A model generated the notes under the pieces. The model was not told the DNA's origin, searched no databases, and was given only the letters and a program-made list of their open reading frames with translations. From Acinetobacter cumulans (GTDB lineage Bacteria > Pseudomonadota > Gammaproteobacteria > Pseudomonadales > Moraxellaceae), in assembly GCF_003024525.3 (NCBI RefSeq), contig NZ_CP035934.2, forward strand, positions 2,108,001 through 2,172,000: a DNA stretch of 64,000 bases, in the 5' to 3' direction. Shown here piece after piece: positions 18,624 to 28,312 of the stretch. The position numbers and the translations under genes were made by a program. The number at the start of each line of letters is the position of its first letter. Position 1 is the stretch's first letter.

Positions 18624-20741
18624 ATGAAATGCATGCCAACATCATTTAAATATAGCGCACTCAGCTGTGCACTTTTTGCAGTTTCACCAGCACTTTGGGC
18701 TGTAGATGCAGAAGCAACTGCAACTCAGGCTACACCTGCACCTGTCCAGACTTTATCGACCATGACCTTTCAAGTGGCAAAAGCACCAGCCGTAGTGAAA
18801 GACCCTGATATTAGTGCTGTAGCCAAAACAGTGATTAGCCGTGAAGAAATGGAAAAATTTGGCGACCAAAGTGTGAATGATGCCTTGCGTCGTGCTGCAG
18901 GTTTTCAACTACCAAGTCCAGGTCAAGGCCCACGTGGCGGTAATGGCAGTATTCGTTTCCGTGGTGGCGGTGCACCTGTATTTTTAATTAATGGTGAGCC
19001 TGTACAAGGTGGCCCACGTGGCGGTATGTCTGTGGTCGACAGCATCACACCCGACATGATTGACCGCATTGAAATTGTGAAACAGCCAAGCGTAGCTCAA
19101 GCCTCTGTTGCTAGCTCTGCAGTGATTAATATTATTTTAAAACAGCCATTAAATGACACCCGTATCAGTGGCTCTGTTCGTGCGGGATATGGTTTAGCCA
19201 AGGCAAAAGGCAAAGAAGAAGAACGTAAAAATATTGGCATTCAAATGGATGGCCGTACAGATCCTTGGATGTATAGCTTATCTGCAAATAGTTCATGGAA
19301 TGACACAACCTCTGTAAGCAAAACAACCAATGCAACAGGTACAACCACAACGCAAACACGCACGACCAACCGTAGCTCACAAATGCTTGCACCGCGTGGC
19401 GAATACCAAATTGATGATCAACAGAAACTGGTTGCTGAATTGTTCTATCGTAACAATGAAAGCGAAGGTAATGCTCAAGACCAAATTCAAAATGATAAAA
19501 ACGACAGTATTCGTTTAAACACCCGCTATGAACGCAAAGATAAAGGTGATTCAGACAAAATCCGCCTATCTATAGAACAGCAAAATGAGACTGAGTCGAC
19601 GCGCTCAAGCAAACGCCAAAGCTACATAGATGAGCAAATCAATGAATATGGTTTGGCTTATGATGGTGTACGTAAATTTAATGAAACCAAGCAAATTAAA
19701 TTTGGTACGGACCTTCGAAGCAGTGAGCTTGACAGCAATATTGCACAAACCCTAGACGAACAGCGCTACGCACTTTATGCAGAAGGTAGTTGGAAGTTTA
19801 CGGATCGCCAAACCCTTACTTTAGGCGCACGCCAAGAATGGATTAATCGTTCTGGCTTAGTAAGTTACAGCGACCAAAACCTTAGCCCCGTACTTGCACA
19901 TCGCTTTGACTTCACGGAGCAATGGTCTTTACAAACCAATTTAAGCCAAGCTTTCCGTAGCCCAAGAGCTGAGCAATTAATGCCGACTGTTTCTGTCTCT
20001 ACTGATGCTGATGCTGGCTCATTAAATAATCCTGACCAAGGTGGTAACCCACTCTTACGTCCAGAAAAAATCAGTGCTTACGAAACCACCCTGGGTTACA
20101 ACACGCCCGCAGGTGGTGTGAATTTAACGGCCTACTATCGTCAAATTAGTGACTATATTGAAAATAGTATTCGTAGTGAAAATGCGCAAGGCGGTGTATG
20201 TACAACAGCAAATGATCCTAGTTGCCGTTTTGTACAACGCCCAACCAACCAAAACAATGCAACCACATACGGCGTTGAACTTGCAGGTCGTTACGCGCTT
20301 AAACAAACTGATAATGGGCATTCATTCATGTTAAATGCACAATTATCAACTGTTCGTGCCGAAATTGAAGAGGAAAATGGTGCCAAACGCTTAGCCAGTG
20401 ATGTTGCGCCCTATACGGCAAGTACAGGTGTTTCGTATAACTATCAACCTTGGCGAGTTTCTAGTAGCTTAAACCTCAACTACACACCTGAGTACACACG
20501 CCTACTGAATAACAGCAGTAATGCAGAAAACTACAACCGTACCCGTAATGAACGGGTCAAGGTAGACTTAAGCTTTACTAAGCGTTTTGATAACAACTGG
20601 TCAGCTTCATTAAATGCACGTAATATCTTTAGCACAGATTATAAAGAACGCTTAGTGAAAGTAAGTGACGGTAGCTTATATCAAGCACGTTTAAATGAAT
20701 CTATTCCAAGCTATATGCTAACTGTAGAGAAAAAATTCTAA
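18624..20741 (+). CDS. TonB-dependent outer membrane receptor
   Basis: A 705-aa TonB-dependent transporter. The signal peptide ends near LWAVDA. A Thr/Ala/Pro-rich linker leads to the plug domain (about residues 70-180: VISREEMEKFGDQSVNDALRR, GGNGSIRFRGGGAPVFLINGEP, IDRIEIVKQPSVAQA). The 22-strand barrel ends in SYMLTVEKKF with terminal Phe. LSQAFRSPRAEQLMPT and NPLLRPEKISAYETTLGY are typical barrel motifs. Such receptors import ferric siderophores, heme or other scarce ligands; the ligand is unknown. Two cysteines in an outer loop (CTTANDPSC) suggest a disulfide. ATG 18624 was preferred to TTG 18609. No biosynthesis or ABC genes are adjacent. Confidence 0.92.
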   Translation: MKCMPTSFKYSALSCALFAVSPALWAVDAEATATQATPAPVQTLSTMTFQVAKAPAVVKDPDISAVAKTVISREEMEKFGDQSVNDALRRAAGFQLPSPGQGPRGGNGSIRFRGGGAPVFLINGEPVQGGPRGGMSVVDSITPDMIDRIEIVKQPSVAQASVASSAVINIILKQPLNDTRISGSVRAGYGLAKAKGKEEERKNIGIQMDGRTDPWMYSLSANSSWNDTTSVSKTTNATGTTTTQTRTTNRSSQMLAPRGEYQIDDQQKLVAELFYRNNESEGNAQDQIQNDKNDSIRLNTRYERKDKGDSDKIRLSIEQQNETESTRSSKRQSYIDEQINEYGLAYDGVRKFNETKQIKFGTDLRSSELDSNIAQTLDEQRYALYAEGSWKFTDRQTLTLGARQEWINRSGLVSYSDQNLSPVLAHRFDFTEQWSLQTNLSQAFRSPRAEQLMPTVSVSTDADAGSLNNPDQGGNPLLRPEKISAYETTLGYNTPAGGVNLTAYYRQISDYIENSIRSENAQGGVCTTANDPSCRFVQRPTNQNNATTYGVELAGRYALKQTDNGHSFMLNAQLSTVRAEIEEENGAKRLASDVAPYTASTGVSYNYQPWRVSSSLNLNYTPEYTRLLNNSSNAENYNRTRNERVKVDLSFTKRFDNNWSASLNARNIFSTDYKERLVKVSDGSLYQARLNESIPSYMLTVEKKF

Positions 20742-20758
20742 TCCTTATCATATTTAAA

Positions 20759-20801
20759 CCTATAAAAAAACCGGCATTTGATATGCCGGTTTTTTTATAG
20801 G
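20759..20801. terminator. Strong bidirectional terminator
   Basis: A 19-bp perfect stem (20759-20777 with 20783-20801) around a TTGAT loop. Each arm includes a run of seven A or T. It serves both the receptor gene (+) and the small minus-strand gene. Confidence 0.95.
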
Positions 20802-20844
20802 ATAGGACAATAGTTGAAAATATATAGTGATAAATAAAAATCAG

Positions 20845-21165
20845 TTAAGGATCAATTTTAATATGCTTGAGTAAAGATGCAATGCGTGCTGTATGTGCTT
20901 TATTACCACGCTTTTCCATAACAACTGTTTCTAAACGCCACAAATATTCAAAAATTTCTGATTCACTCACCTCAGACTTTATGAGCATAAAAATTTTAGG
21001 TAAGAATTCGTCGTATTCATCACACATAGCAGGTCGTGATCCAATACCAAGCGGATCCCAATCCTTTAATAAAATTTTATGAATCGCATGCAACAAGCTC
21101 GCATCGCGATTCTGCTCAACCTCTCTTCGCATACTATTTTCTCTAGGTTTTATTATACTATTCAT
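20845..21165 (-). CDS. Small DUF1871-like protein (paralogue of the gene at 52307)
   Basis: A 106-aa acidic/charged soluble protein of unknown role. The core KDWDPLGIGSRPAMCDEYDEFL (split as KDWDPLGIG and DEYDEFL) matches YDWNPIGVGDSPELQDEYDSY in the 95-aa protein at 52307, and helical segments follow in both. Small proteins with a W-D/N-P-I-G core followed by DEYD resemble the DUF1871 type, some of which sit as immunity-like genes in toxin loci. No toxin is adjacent here. An internal ATG at 21132 preceded by AGAGA is an alternative start. Confidence 0.6.
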   Translation of the reverse strand: MNSIIKPRENSMRREVEQNRDASLLHAIHKILLKDWDPLGIGSRPAMCDEYDEFLPKIFMLIKSEVSESEIFEYLWRLETVVMEKRGNKAHTARIASLLKHIKIDP

Positions 21166-21493
21166 ATATTTATTAATTCACCTTAAGTCAATCTTAAGAT
21201 ATGAAATTATGCGTTCATATTAACAGTTGCAATTTTAATTCCAATTCGCTTGTTTGACATCAAAAGTATACTTTTTCGCCACTTCATGTATTTAAAATAC
21301 ATATACACTTGTGCTTAATTTTTAATATTTGTAAAACCCTATAAAAATTGTGCCATTTTTCAAGTCAGTGCAACTCCTTCACGACATAATGCATTCGTCA
21401 TACATAAAATCACACATACATAGATGCTTACACTTTTTATTTTTAGCCGAGCACGTTACATTATTCACCTCTCCTATTCATGTAGATAACACC
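21166..21493. other. Intergenic region between divergent genes
   Basis: Very A+T-rich. An open frame from GTG 21350 runs into the amidotransferase, but its first 48 residues lack similarity to that family. I see no separate gene. Confidence 0.45.
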
Positions 21494-22207
21494 ATGAGTA
21501 ACGTATTTTCAGACACTATTTATGCCATCCAACACCTTGCCTTTGAAGACCTCGGTAGTTTTGAAGACGTCTGCTATCAATTGGGTTATCGCGTACGTTA
21601 TTTTGAAGCAGGTGTAGATGACCTACGTAAAGCACTAGAACATGAAGGCCTAACCATTATTTTAGGTGGTCCTATTGGTGTATACGAAACTGAGAATTAT
21701 CCTTTCTTACAACAAGAAATAGACTTACTCAAAGTTCGTTTGGAAAAAAATCTACCTACTTTAGGGATTTGTTTAGGTGCTCAGTTAATTGCACATGCTT
21801 TGGGTGCAAAAGTATATGCGGGACATAGCAAAGAAATCGGCTGGTCTACACTCTCCATCCATCCTACTGAAAATAATCTCTTAGCACCCTTAGCCCATCA
21901 GCCCGTATTACATTGGCATGGTGATACGTTTGACTTACCCCCACAGGCAACTTTGCTTGCAAGTTCTGAACTTTACCCAAACCAAGCCTTTGCAGTTGGC
22001 TCACAAATTTTAGCATTACAGTTTCATTTGGAAGTACTCAGTAACAGCTTAGAAAAATGGCTGATTGGTCATACTGCCGAATTAACTCAGGCCAAAATCA
22101 ATATTCCTGCACTACGCCAAGAGAATATTGCTCACGCGCCACAGTTAGAAGTTATTGCAAGTCGTATATTTAGCCAATGGCTTCAAGCACTCAATCCGAA
22201 TACTTAA
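21494..22207 (+). CDS. Class I glutamine amidotransferase-like protein
   Basis: A 237-aa protein of the GMP-synthase-like stand-alone GATase1 group. The nucleophile elbow is LGICLGAQLIAHALGA (Cys in the G-x-C-x-G motif). The His/Glu of the triad lie in LQFHLEV. The oxyanion segment is LGGPIGVYE. These enzymes release ammonia from glutamine, or act on related gamma-glutamyl compounds such as gamma-glutamyl-polyamines. ATG 21494 was chosen because family similarity begins there; a GTG at 21350 would add 48 unusual residues. The substrate is unknown. Confidence 0.82.
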   Translation: MSNVFSDTIYAIQHLAFEDLGSFEDVCYQLGYRVRYFEAGVDDLRKALEHEGLTIILGGPIGVYETENYPFLQQEIDLLKVRLEKNLPTLGICLGAQLIAHALGAKVYAGHSKEIGWSTLSIHPTENNLLAPLAHQPVLHWHGDTFDLPPQATLLASSELYPNQAFAVGSQILALQFHLEVLSNSLEKWLIGHTAELTQAKINIPALRQENIAHAPQLEVIASRIFSQWLQALNPNT

Positions 22208-22406
22208 TCGCTCTAATTCAGATATCACGCTTCAACTTAGTCTTGTTTTAAATTTAGTCTTGTCTTCACCTTTTATAGGTGGAGCAAGAATATGATGCTC
22301 GACTTCTAAAATTGCAACTTCAGCATAACGCAATTCAACAAATACTTTATTTTTCTTCTTAAAGCGCCTATAACTTCAACAACCTTAAATCATAAGACGA
22401 ACAACC

Positions 22407-23033
22407 ATGACTGCGCTCATTAGTATTGCCCTTATTCATCTATTTGCATTAATGAGTCCTGGGCCTGATTTTTTCTTTGTCACGCAAAGTGCTATTCGTC
22501 AATCACGATCACATGCTCTTTGTGCTGCGCTCGGTATTGCTTTAAGTATTCTGGTTTGGTCCATTTGCGCGGTGAGTGGTTTACATTATTTATTTCAAAA
22601 AATAGGCTGGCTTCAACAAGTGCTCATGGTCTGCGGGGGCATTTATCTCTGTTACTTAGGCTATCAATTATTAAAGTCAGCATTTAAACCAGCAATAAGC
22701 ACACCTGCACAACACACCGCAACAAATGCCCTAAAATCACGTAAAAAATTACTTCTACAAGGCTTTTTAACCAACATGGCCAATCCCAAAGCTTTGGTGT
22801 ACTTTAGCAGTGTATTTGCCCTTGCAATTAATACTGACGCCACACTACTTCAACAAAGCTCCGTACTGGCATTAATCTTTTTTGAAAGCTTATTGTGGTT
22901 TGCATTAGTTGCAGTCTTGTTTTCTACATCTAAAATTAATCATTACTATCAAAAAATAAGTCAGAAAATTGATGGCATTACTGGCGGAATATTTATTAGC
23001 TTTGGTTGCATGCTCATTTTAAATCGTGATTAA
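22407..23033 (+). CDS. LysE/RhtB family amino-acid exporter
   Basis: A 208-aa inner-membrane protein with about six membrane helices. It carries the N-terminal signature LMSPGPDFFFVTQSAIRQSR (about residues 15-34) and NMANPKALVYFSS in the middle, both standard in LysE/RhtB. It probably exports an amino acid or homoserine lactone-like metabolite; the substrate cannot be told. It is monocistronic with a terminator close behind. Confidence 0.92.
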   Translation: MTALISIALIHLFALMSPGPDFFFVTQSAIRQSRSHALCAALGIALSILVWSICAVSGLHYLFQKIGWLQQVLMVCGGIYLCYLGYQLLKSAFKPAISTPAQHTATNALKSRKKLLLQGFLTNMANPKALVYFSSVFALAINTDATLLQQSSVLALIFFESLLWFALVAVLFSTSKINHYYQKISQKIDGITGGIFISFGCMLILNRD

Positions 23034-23061
23034 GCTAAACAACGCCCCCGTATTCCAATAA

Positions 23062-23091
23062 AAAAAGCACCTCTATAATGAGGTGCTTTTT
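23062..23091. terminator. Bidirectional terminator, LysE gene / yceI gene
   Basis: Stem AAAAGCACCTC / GAGGTGCTTTT around TATAAT, with A- and T-runs on the two sides, between convergent genes. Confidence 0.93.
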
Positions 23092-23129
23092 AATGCTCAG
23101 ACACTGTAATGAGACATTTACATCAAGCT

Positions 23130-23714
23130 TTATTTTGTGGCAGGTACAGAAGCTTCAGTTGTAATGTTTACAGTAATTTTGTCACCTACGTTTGGTACGT
23201 ATGCACCCACACCAAAGGCAGAGCGATTAAATGAAGTTGTTGCGTTAAATCCAATAGATTCAGCTTTTGTCATAGGATGTACGCCTTGTTTATTCAATAC
23301 AGCGTCCAGCACTACAGGCTTAGTTACATCTTTAATGGTTAAGTTACCTGTAATTTTGTATTTGTTTTTACCTAAAGCCTGTACTTTCGTACTTTTAAAA
23401 GTGATGTTTGGATATTTTTCAGCATTAAAGAAATCCGCTGTTTTTAAATGTTCATCCAAAGCTTTCACGTTAGTATTTAAGCTAGACAATGGAATAGTTA
23501 CATCGACAGATGAATTTGCAGGTTTTGCATTATCTACGTTAATCGTACCTTGAATATCACTAAAGTTTGCAGATGGTGTAGAAAAACCAAAGTGATTCCA
23601 ATTAAATACAGTTGCCGTATGTGTTGGATCAATTTGATATGCTACAGGCTTTGCCATAGAAAAAGTTGCAACAGATGCAAGTGCTAAACCTACTGTTAAT
23701 GCTTTGATGTTCAT
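23130..23714 (-). CDS. YceI family periplasmic lipid-binding protein
   Basis: A 194-aa protein with a clear Sec signal (MNIKALTVGLALASVATFSMA, cut before KPVAYQ). The mature part is a YceI lipocalin-like barrel: YQIDPTHTATVFNWNHFGFS, LKTADFFNAEKYPNITFKST and GFNATTSFNRSAFGVG. These proteins bind polyisoprenoids or quinone-like lipids and are often stress-induced. It is monocistronic. Confidence 0.94.
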   Translation of the reverse strand: MNIKALTVGLALASVATFSMAKPVAYQIDPTHTATVFNWNHFGFSTPSANFSDIQGTINVDNAKPANSSVDVTIPLSSLNTNVKALDEHLKTADFFNAEKYPNITFKSTKVQALGKNKYKITGNLTIKDVTKPVVLDAVLNKQGVHPMTKAESIGFNATTSFNRSAFGVGAYVPNVGDKITVNITTEASVPATK

Positions 23715-24063
23715 GTTTTTATCTCACTTAAGAATACAAATCAGTTTATACAGTTCTGCTAAAAATACACTGTTAAAGATAAAACGTTTTGTTGCATGTT
23801 TAGAACGATACATTTGTAAAAATTGACTATTTTCAGCATTCCGCTGGCGCTATTGTTTGACTATAGCCACATTGAACTAAAACACAGATTTACCATTTTC
23901 AAACACTTCAAATTAAAAAAAAATGCAACAATCTTTATAATTAATAAATATTTAGCATTTATTTTCCTAATTTTAGGATACTGTTGCTTGCAATCGCCCC
24001 TTTTTTGCTTATCTATAATGACTAAAATAATTTCACTACCTGAATAAATAAAGTTGATTTCCT
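23715..24063. other. Intergenic region, yceI to NTF2-like gene
   Basis: A 74-codon open frame from TTG 23823 has no ribosome-binding site and low-complexity content, so I do not call it. A TATAAT at 24014-24019 could be the -10 box of the downstream gene, but no good -35 is spaced correctly. Confidence 0.45.
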
Positions 24064-24594
24064 ATGTCAGAAAATTTACAAGCAATTAAAAAAGCCTTAA
24101 GCACAAAACAACCCAAAGATGTCGTTTTAGCCTTTTTACTTAACACATCAAAAGAACTGGTAGCCGATGCAACAGCACAGCTGGTCGCTGAAGATGCCGA
24201 TTATGTTTCTTTAAATTTTAGTAACCCTGAACTAAAACAAATTGAACCTTGGGCTGGCTCTTACCAAGGCCGTGATGTTTATATTTATACTTTTGCAAAT
24301 GTAGGGACTTATTGGCAAATTGATGATTTTCAAATTACCGACATGCTCGCTGAAGGTGAAACAGTAGCAGTATTTGGGCAGTTTACCTGCACATCCGTAT
24401 ATGCAAAACGCACCTTCACCTCACCATTTTCAATTAAAGCAATTGTCAAAGATGGCCTGATTACTTATTTCCAATTCATGGAAGACACTTATTCTTCTGC
24501 ATCTTCCTTCCGTGTTGCTGGTGAATGGACCATCCAACAAGATGCCGATCCTGCAAAAAACTTTAAAGTTTCAGAAAAATCTAAAAGCGAATAA
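24064..24594 (+). CDS. SnoaL/NTF2-like protein
   Basis: A 176-aa soluble protein. The order of an N-terminal helix (VVLAFLLNTSKELV), a YVSLNFSNPELKQIEPWAG segment, a GRDVYIYTFANV helix and a curved sheet (VAVFGQFTCTSVYAKRTFTSPFSIKAIVKDGLITYFQFMEDTY, in short: FGQFTC, KAIVKDGLI, FQFMEDTY) fits the NTF2-like ketosteroid-isomerase fold. Such proteins may be enzymes or ligand-binding proteins. The function is unknown. Confidence 0.72.
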   Translation: MSENLQAIKKALSTKQPKDVVLAFLLNTSKELVADATAQLVAEDADYVSLNFSNPELKQIEPWAGSYQGRDVYIYTFANVGTYWQIDDFQITDMLAEGETVAVFGQFTCTSVYAKRTFTSPFSIKAIVKDGLITYFQFMEDTYSSASSFRVAGEWTIQQDADPAKNFKVSEKSKSE

Positions 24595-24667
24595 AATCCA
24601 CATCGACATCTAAGCCACATTAAATGAATGTTTGGTGCGATTTAAAGATATTCACCCTGTAGATAAA

Positions 24668-24699
24668 TGGTCAGACTAAAAATCATTTTTAGCTGGCCA
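24668..24699. terminator. Bidirectional terminator, NTF2-like / GNAT genes
   Basis: Imperfect stem TGGTCAGACTAAAAAT / ATTTTTAGCTGGCCA around one base, between convergent genes. Confidence 0.7.
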
Positions 24700-24700
24700 C

Positions 24701-25153
24701 TCAATTTAATCGATATTGAATAAACCCTGTTTTGCGTGCAATCTGATCATAAAGCTTTTGTGCAACGTCATTGTCTTGATGGGTTAACCAATACACACGA
24801 TCACATTGTCTTTGCTTTGTATAAGCATGTACCTGCTCAATCAAAGCTTTAGCAATTCCCTGACCGCGTTGCTCATTCAACACAAATAGATCTTGTAAAT
24901 ACGCATAGGGTTGTATGGTCCAACAGCTGTCATGTTCAATCACATGCACCAAGCCCACTGCTTCATGGTCTAAATAAGCCACAAAGCCATAGATGTGTTC
25001 TTGCTTCGGATCAGTTAACTTCTGCCAAGTATTTAGGCTGAGCTCCTCAGTCAACTGTACTTGATAAAATTGTTGATAGCCTTGCCAAAGTTGCAACCAA
25101 TCTGAATATTGAATGCCCGCCGACGATAATGCCTGAATATTGAATGTACTCAC
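24701..25153 (-). CDS. GNAT family N-acetyltransferase
   Basis: A 150-aa acetyl-CoA-dependent acetyltransferase. The core is AVGLVHVIEHDSCWT, then YLQDLFVLNEQRGQGIAKALI: motif A with R-G-Q-G-I-A for the pyrophosphate of CoA. RVYWLTHQDNDVAQKLYDQI is motif B. The acceptor is unknown. The start is GTG 25153, with GAG about 8 bp upstream. Confidence 0.88.
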   Translation of the reverse strand: MSTFNIQALSSAGIQYSDWLQLWQGYQQFYQVQLTEELSLNTWQKLTDPKQEHIYGFVAYLDHEAVGLVHVIEHDSCWTIQPYAYLQDLFVLNEQRGQGIAKALIEQVHAYTKQRQCDRVYWLTHQDNDVAQKLYDQIARKTGFIQYRLN

Positions 25154-25203
25154 GATCTACTCTTTTGAATGCTCTATGTTTTTTATAAACAAAATATGCA
25201 CAT

Positions 25204-25244
25204 AAAAAAAGCTTTATTCTCCTTAAAAGAACAAAGCTTTTTTA
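25204..25244 (-). terminator. Terminator of the 71-aa gene
   Basis: Imperfect minus-strand hairpin AAAAAAGCTTTGTTCT ... AGAATAAAGCTTTTTTT, starting 17 bp after the stop. Confidence 0.75.
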
Positions 25245-25260
25245 GCACCGCATTCAAAAC

Positions 25261-25476
25261 TTAAAGCTTTTCAATCAAGATGCGATCAATCTGTTTTAAA
25301 CCTGTGGTTTTTTCATGATTTTTACGACGTACCTTAATAATTTTTTCTTCAGCCATATCCTGTAACAACAGCTCAACTGCAACCATGGCTTCTAATGGAA
25401 GGTCTTGACCAATCCATTTCTGCTCACCTGCATCCATTAAAGTGATCTCATCACTGATTTGCTCATATAAACTCAT
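25261..25476 (-). CDS. Small conserved-looking hypothetical protein, 71 aa
   Basis: A 71-aa cytoplasmic protein, acidic in the first half and basic in the second (KIIKVRRKNHEKTTGLKQID). It has no signal or membrane segment. It has ATG with GAGAT upstream and a terminator after it, so it looks like a real single gene. I do not recognise a family. It lies between tkt and a GNAT gene. Confidence 0.7.
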   Translation of the reverse strand: MSLYEQISDEITLMDAGEQKWIGQDLPLEAMVAVELLLQDMAEEKIIKVRRKNHEKTTGLKQIDRILIEKL

Positions 25477-25556
25477 CTCTATCTCACTTCTTCGTTTTGC
25501 CTATGTATGGGTAAACTTTTGACAGCAATGTAATCAGCCCTGCTGTAAAGTTCAAA

Positions 25557-25590
25557 AATAAAAGACGCTCTCAATTGAGAGCGTCTTTTA
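25557..25590 (-). terminator. tkt terminator
   Basis: Perfect stem AAAGACGCTCTC / GAGAGCGTCTTT around AATT, with T on the minus strand, 22 bp after the stop. Confidence 0.93.
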
Positions 25591-25611
25591 AAGACTGTTT
25601 AATAACAGGTA

Positions 25612-27600
25612 TTAAGCAGTGATTTCTTTAACTGCCGCAACAACAGCATCAGTAGTGATACCGAAGTGTTTGTACAAGTCTTTTGCAGGTGCAGATTCAC
25701 CGTAAGTTGTCATACCAATTACGCGACCATCTAGACCAACAAATTTCCACCAGTAGTCAACATGTGCTGCTTCTACAGCAACACGAGCACGAATCGTTGC
25801 TGGAAGAACTGCTTCACGGTAAGCTACATCTTGCTTCACAAACTCTTCAGCACATGGCATAGATACTACACGTACACCTTCGAGCTGTGCGTATGCTTCC
25901 ATTGCCAATGATACTTCTGAACCAGTTGCAATAATAATTGCTTTAAGTTCGCCTTTTTCCTTCGCAAGGATATAACCACCTTTAGCCACGTCAGCAATTT
26001 GATCCGCTGTACGTGTTTGGAATGGTAAATTTTGACGAGAGAAAATTAACGCTGTTGGGCCTTCACTACGTAACAATGCAGATTTCCAAGAAATAGAAGC
26101 TTCTACAGTGTCACATGGGCGCCATGTGTTGAGGTTAGGCGTACCACGTAAAGATGCAATTTGCTCTACAGGTTGATGTGTAGGACCATCTTCACCAAGA
26201 CCAATTGAGTCATGTGTGTATACATGGATCACACGTTGCTTCATTAATGCAGACATACGTACTGCATTACGCGCATATTCCATAAACATTAAGAATGTAG
26301 CTACGTAAGGAACGAAGCCACCATGAAGCGCAACACCGTTAGCAATCGCAGTCATACCAAATTCACGTACGCCGTAGTGTACGTAGTTACCTGCTGGATT
26401 GTCTTGAACGCCTTGAGCGCCTTTCCAAAGTGTAAGGTTAGAGCCTGCTAAATCTGCAGAACCACCTAAAATTTCAGGAAGTAATGGTGCAAATGCTTGG
26501 ATCGCATTTTGGCTTGCTTTACGTGTAGCAATCGTTTCTGCTTTAGCATTCACTTCTGCAATGTAAGCATCCGCTTGTGCTGCAAAGTCAGCAGGAAGAT
26601 CACCAGATAGACGGCGTTTAAGTTCTGCAGCTTCTGTTGGGTATTTCGCAGCATAAGCAACAAATGTTTCATTCCAAGCAGACTCAGAAGCAGAACCTTT
26701 TGCTTTAGCATCCCAAGCTGCATATACGTCAGCAGGAATTTCAAATGGACCTTCTGTCCAACCTAAAGCTTCACGTGTTAACGCGATTTCGTCATTACCA
26801 AGCGGCGCACCGTGGCAATCTTCTTTACCTTGTTTGTTTGGAGAACCTAAACCAATCACTGTTTTACAAATAATGATGGTTGGTTTTTTAGTTTCAGCTT
26901 TCGCTTCCAAAGTTGCTGCACGAAGCGCATCTGCATCATGACCATCAACTTTAAGCACTTGCCAGCCGTAAGCCAAGAAGCGTTGCTCTGTATCGTCAGA
27001 GAACCAGCCTTCTACTTCGCCATCAATTGAGATGCCGTTGTCATCATAGTAAGCAACAAGTTTACCTAGACCTAAAGTACCAGCCAATGAACATGCTTCG
27101 TGAGAAACACCTTCCATTAAGCAACCATCACCCAAGAAACAGTAAGTGAAGTGATCTACAACAGCGATGTCATCTTTGTTAAATTGCGCAGCTAAAGTTT
27201 TTTCAGCTAAAGCAAAACCTACAGCATTGGCAATACCTTGGCCAAGTGGACCAGTCGTTGTTTCAATACCAGGTGCATAACCAAGCTCTGGGTGACCCGG
27301 AGTTTTAGAGTGCAATTGACGGAATGCTTTTAAGTCATCAATTGAAAGATCATAGCCAGTCAAATGCAATAAAGCATACTGAAGCATAGAACCATGGCCA
27401 TTAGACAATACAAAACGGTCACGGTTAGCCCATTGTGGGTTGCTAGGATTGTGATTTAAAAACTCACGCCATACAACGTCAGCAATATCTGCCATCCCCA
27501 TTGGCGCGCCTGGATGGCCTGAATTCGCTTTTTGCACAGCATCCATTGCCAATACACGAATTGCGTTTGCAACTCGACGTTCATTAAGTGGGGTCGTCAT
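25612..27600 (-). CDS. tkt: Transketolase
   Basis: A 662-aa thiamine-diphosphate enzyme of the pentose phosphate pathway that moves two-carbon units between sugar phosphates. Motifs include [16 protein letters not shown] (about residues 19-34), [20 protein letters not shown], the ThDP/Mg site [18 protein letters not shown], the pyrimidine-domain [16 protein letters not shown], and [10 protein letters not shown]. It is monocistronic and full length. Confidence 0.97.
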   Translation of the reverse strand: MTTPLNERRVANAIRVLAMDAVQKANSGHPGAPMGMADIADVVWREFLNHNPSNPQWANRDRFVLSNGHGSMLQYALLHLTGYDLSIDDLKAFRQLHSKTPGHPELGYAPGIETTTGPLGQGIANAVGFALAEKTLAAQFNKDDIAVVDHFTYCFLGDGCLMEGVSHEACSLAGTLGLGKLVAYYDDNGISIDGEVEGWFSDDTEQRFLAYGWQVLKVDGHDADALRAATLEAKAETKKPTIIICKTVIGLGSPNKQGKEDCHGAPLGNDEIALTREALGWTEGPFEIPADVYAAWDAKAKGSASESAWNETFVAYAAKYPTEAAELKRRLSGDLPADFAAQADAYIAEVNAKAETIATRKASQNAIQAFAPLLPEILGGSADLAGSNLTLWKGAQGVQDNPAGNYVHYGVREFGMTAIANGVALHGGFVPYVATFLMFMEYARNAVRMSALMKQRVIHVYTHDSIGLGEDGPTHQPVEQIASLRGTPNLNTWRPCDTVEASISWKSALLRSEGPTALIFSRQNLPFQTRTADQIADVAKGGYILAKEKGELKAIIIATGSEVSLAMEAYAQLEGVRVVSMPCAEEFVKQDVAYREAVLPATIRARVAVEAAHVDYWWKFVGLDGRVIGMTTYGESAPAKDLYKHFGITTDAVVAAVKEITA

Positions 27601-28305
27601 AGGTCAGCGTCCAAATAAATCTAAAAGAAACTAGAAAAGTGAATAGAAATTCAAAACTGTGTATATTGTCTTAAAAAATAGCTAAGGGGTAAAGCCTCAA
27701 GCCCGAGTTTTCGCTATTAATTCGTAATGAAATCATTTTTTGCACAATTATCCAGCACATACCGCCTTAAAATTTTCTATATTTTTATAATCTTGCGATA
27801 TATGTTTTGCATCTAAAACTGCAAAAATATATTTAAGATGACATGAATCTTCAGTTGCACTCTGGTAAACGCCACAAAAAAATCAAAACAAATACTTAAA
27901 ATACAATATCTTAATCAAAAGATGAATTTTATTCATGTTTATAATTCAAAAATGAATTTTCATAGAAAAACTTAACAACATTACACTCATCCAATTACAA
28001 AATATGATTACATCCTCTTGTTTTCAAACAACTTAAACACATTAGCACAGCAACAAATCAGCCTATGAAAGTCTTAAAGGCCAAAAAAAACCTTGAATTA
28101 TAGTCAGCACTTTACATGAATGAACGTATAAAATTTCAGCTACTTACATCTAATAAAGATAGCGTTATCACTTTTTTTAATGACCATATCAAATAAAACA
28201 CCAATAAATTGAAATAAATTCATTCATTTTGGTCGACATGCGCTAGTCCTAAGACTGAAGTCGATGTAACATATTGCGTCTTTTAAATTAACTGTGATAG
28301 GACTT
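27601..28305. other. Long A+T-rich intergenic region, tkt to metK
   Basis: About 700 bp between divergent genes, unusually long for this window. I find no ORF with a ribosome-binding site. The last 80 bp hold a candidate RNA switch (separate entry). The rest may carry promoters, or a small RNA I cannot define. Confidence 0.5.
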
Positions 28306-28312
28306 ATGCGCG
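28231..28312 (+). promoter_or_regulatory. Candidate cis-acting RNA element that can hide the metK start
   Basis: Two mutually exclusive folds are visible. In the first, TCGAC (28233-28237) pairs with GTCGA (28260-28264) and AGTC (28245-28248) with GACT (28253-28256). In the second, AGTCCTA (28245-28251) pairs with TAGGACT (28298-28304), which contains the metK Shine-Dalgarno, and GCGC (28240-28243) pairs with GCGC (28308-28311) right after the AUG. The second fold would block translation. This design is typical of translational riboswitches or sRNA targets. I recognise no known SAM riboswitch class in it. Base pairing is seen; the switching function is inferred. Confidence 0.5.

Noticed and set aside
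21350..21493. N-terminal extension of the amidotransferase from GTG 21350
   Set aside because: The extra 48 residues do not resemble the family, and ATG 21494 gives the expected N-terminus.
23823..24047. 74-codon open frame upstream of the NTF2-like gene
   Set aside because: TTG start with no ribosome-binding site, low-complexity hydrophobic sequence in a promoter region, and no family resemblance.
28294..28305. Upstream GTG start for metK
   Set aside because: ATG 28306 matches the conserved MetK N-terminus; the four extra codons are not seen in the family as I know it.
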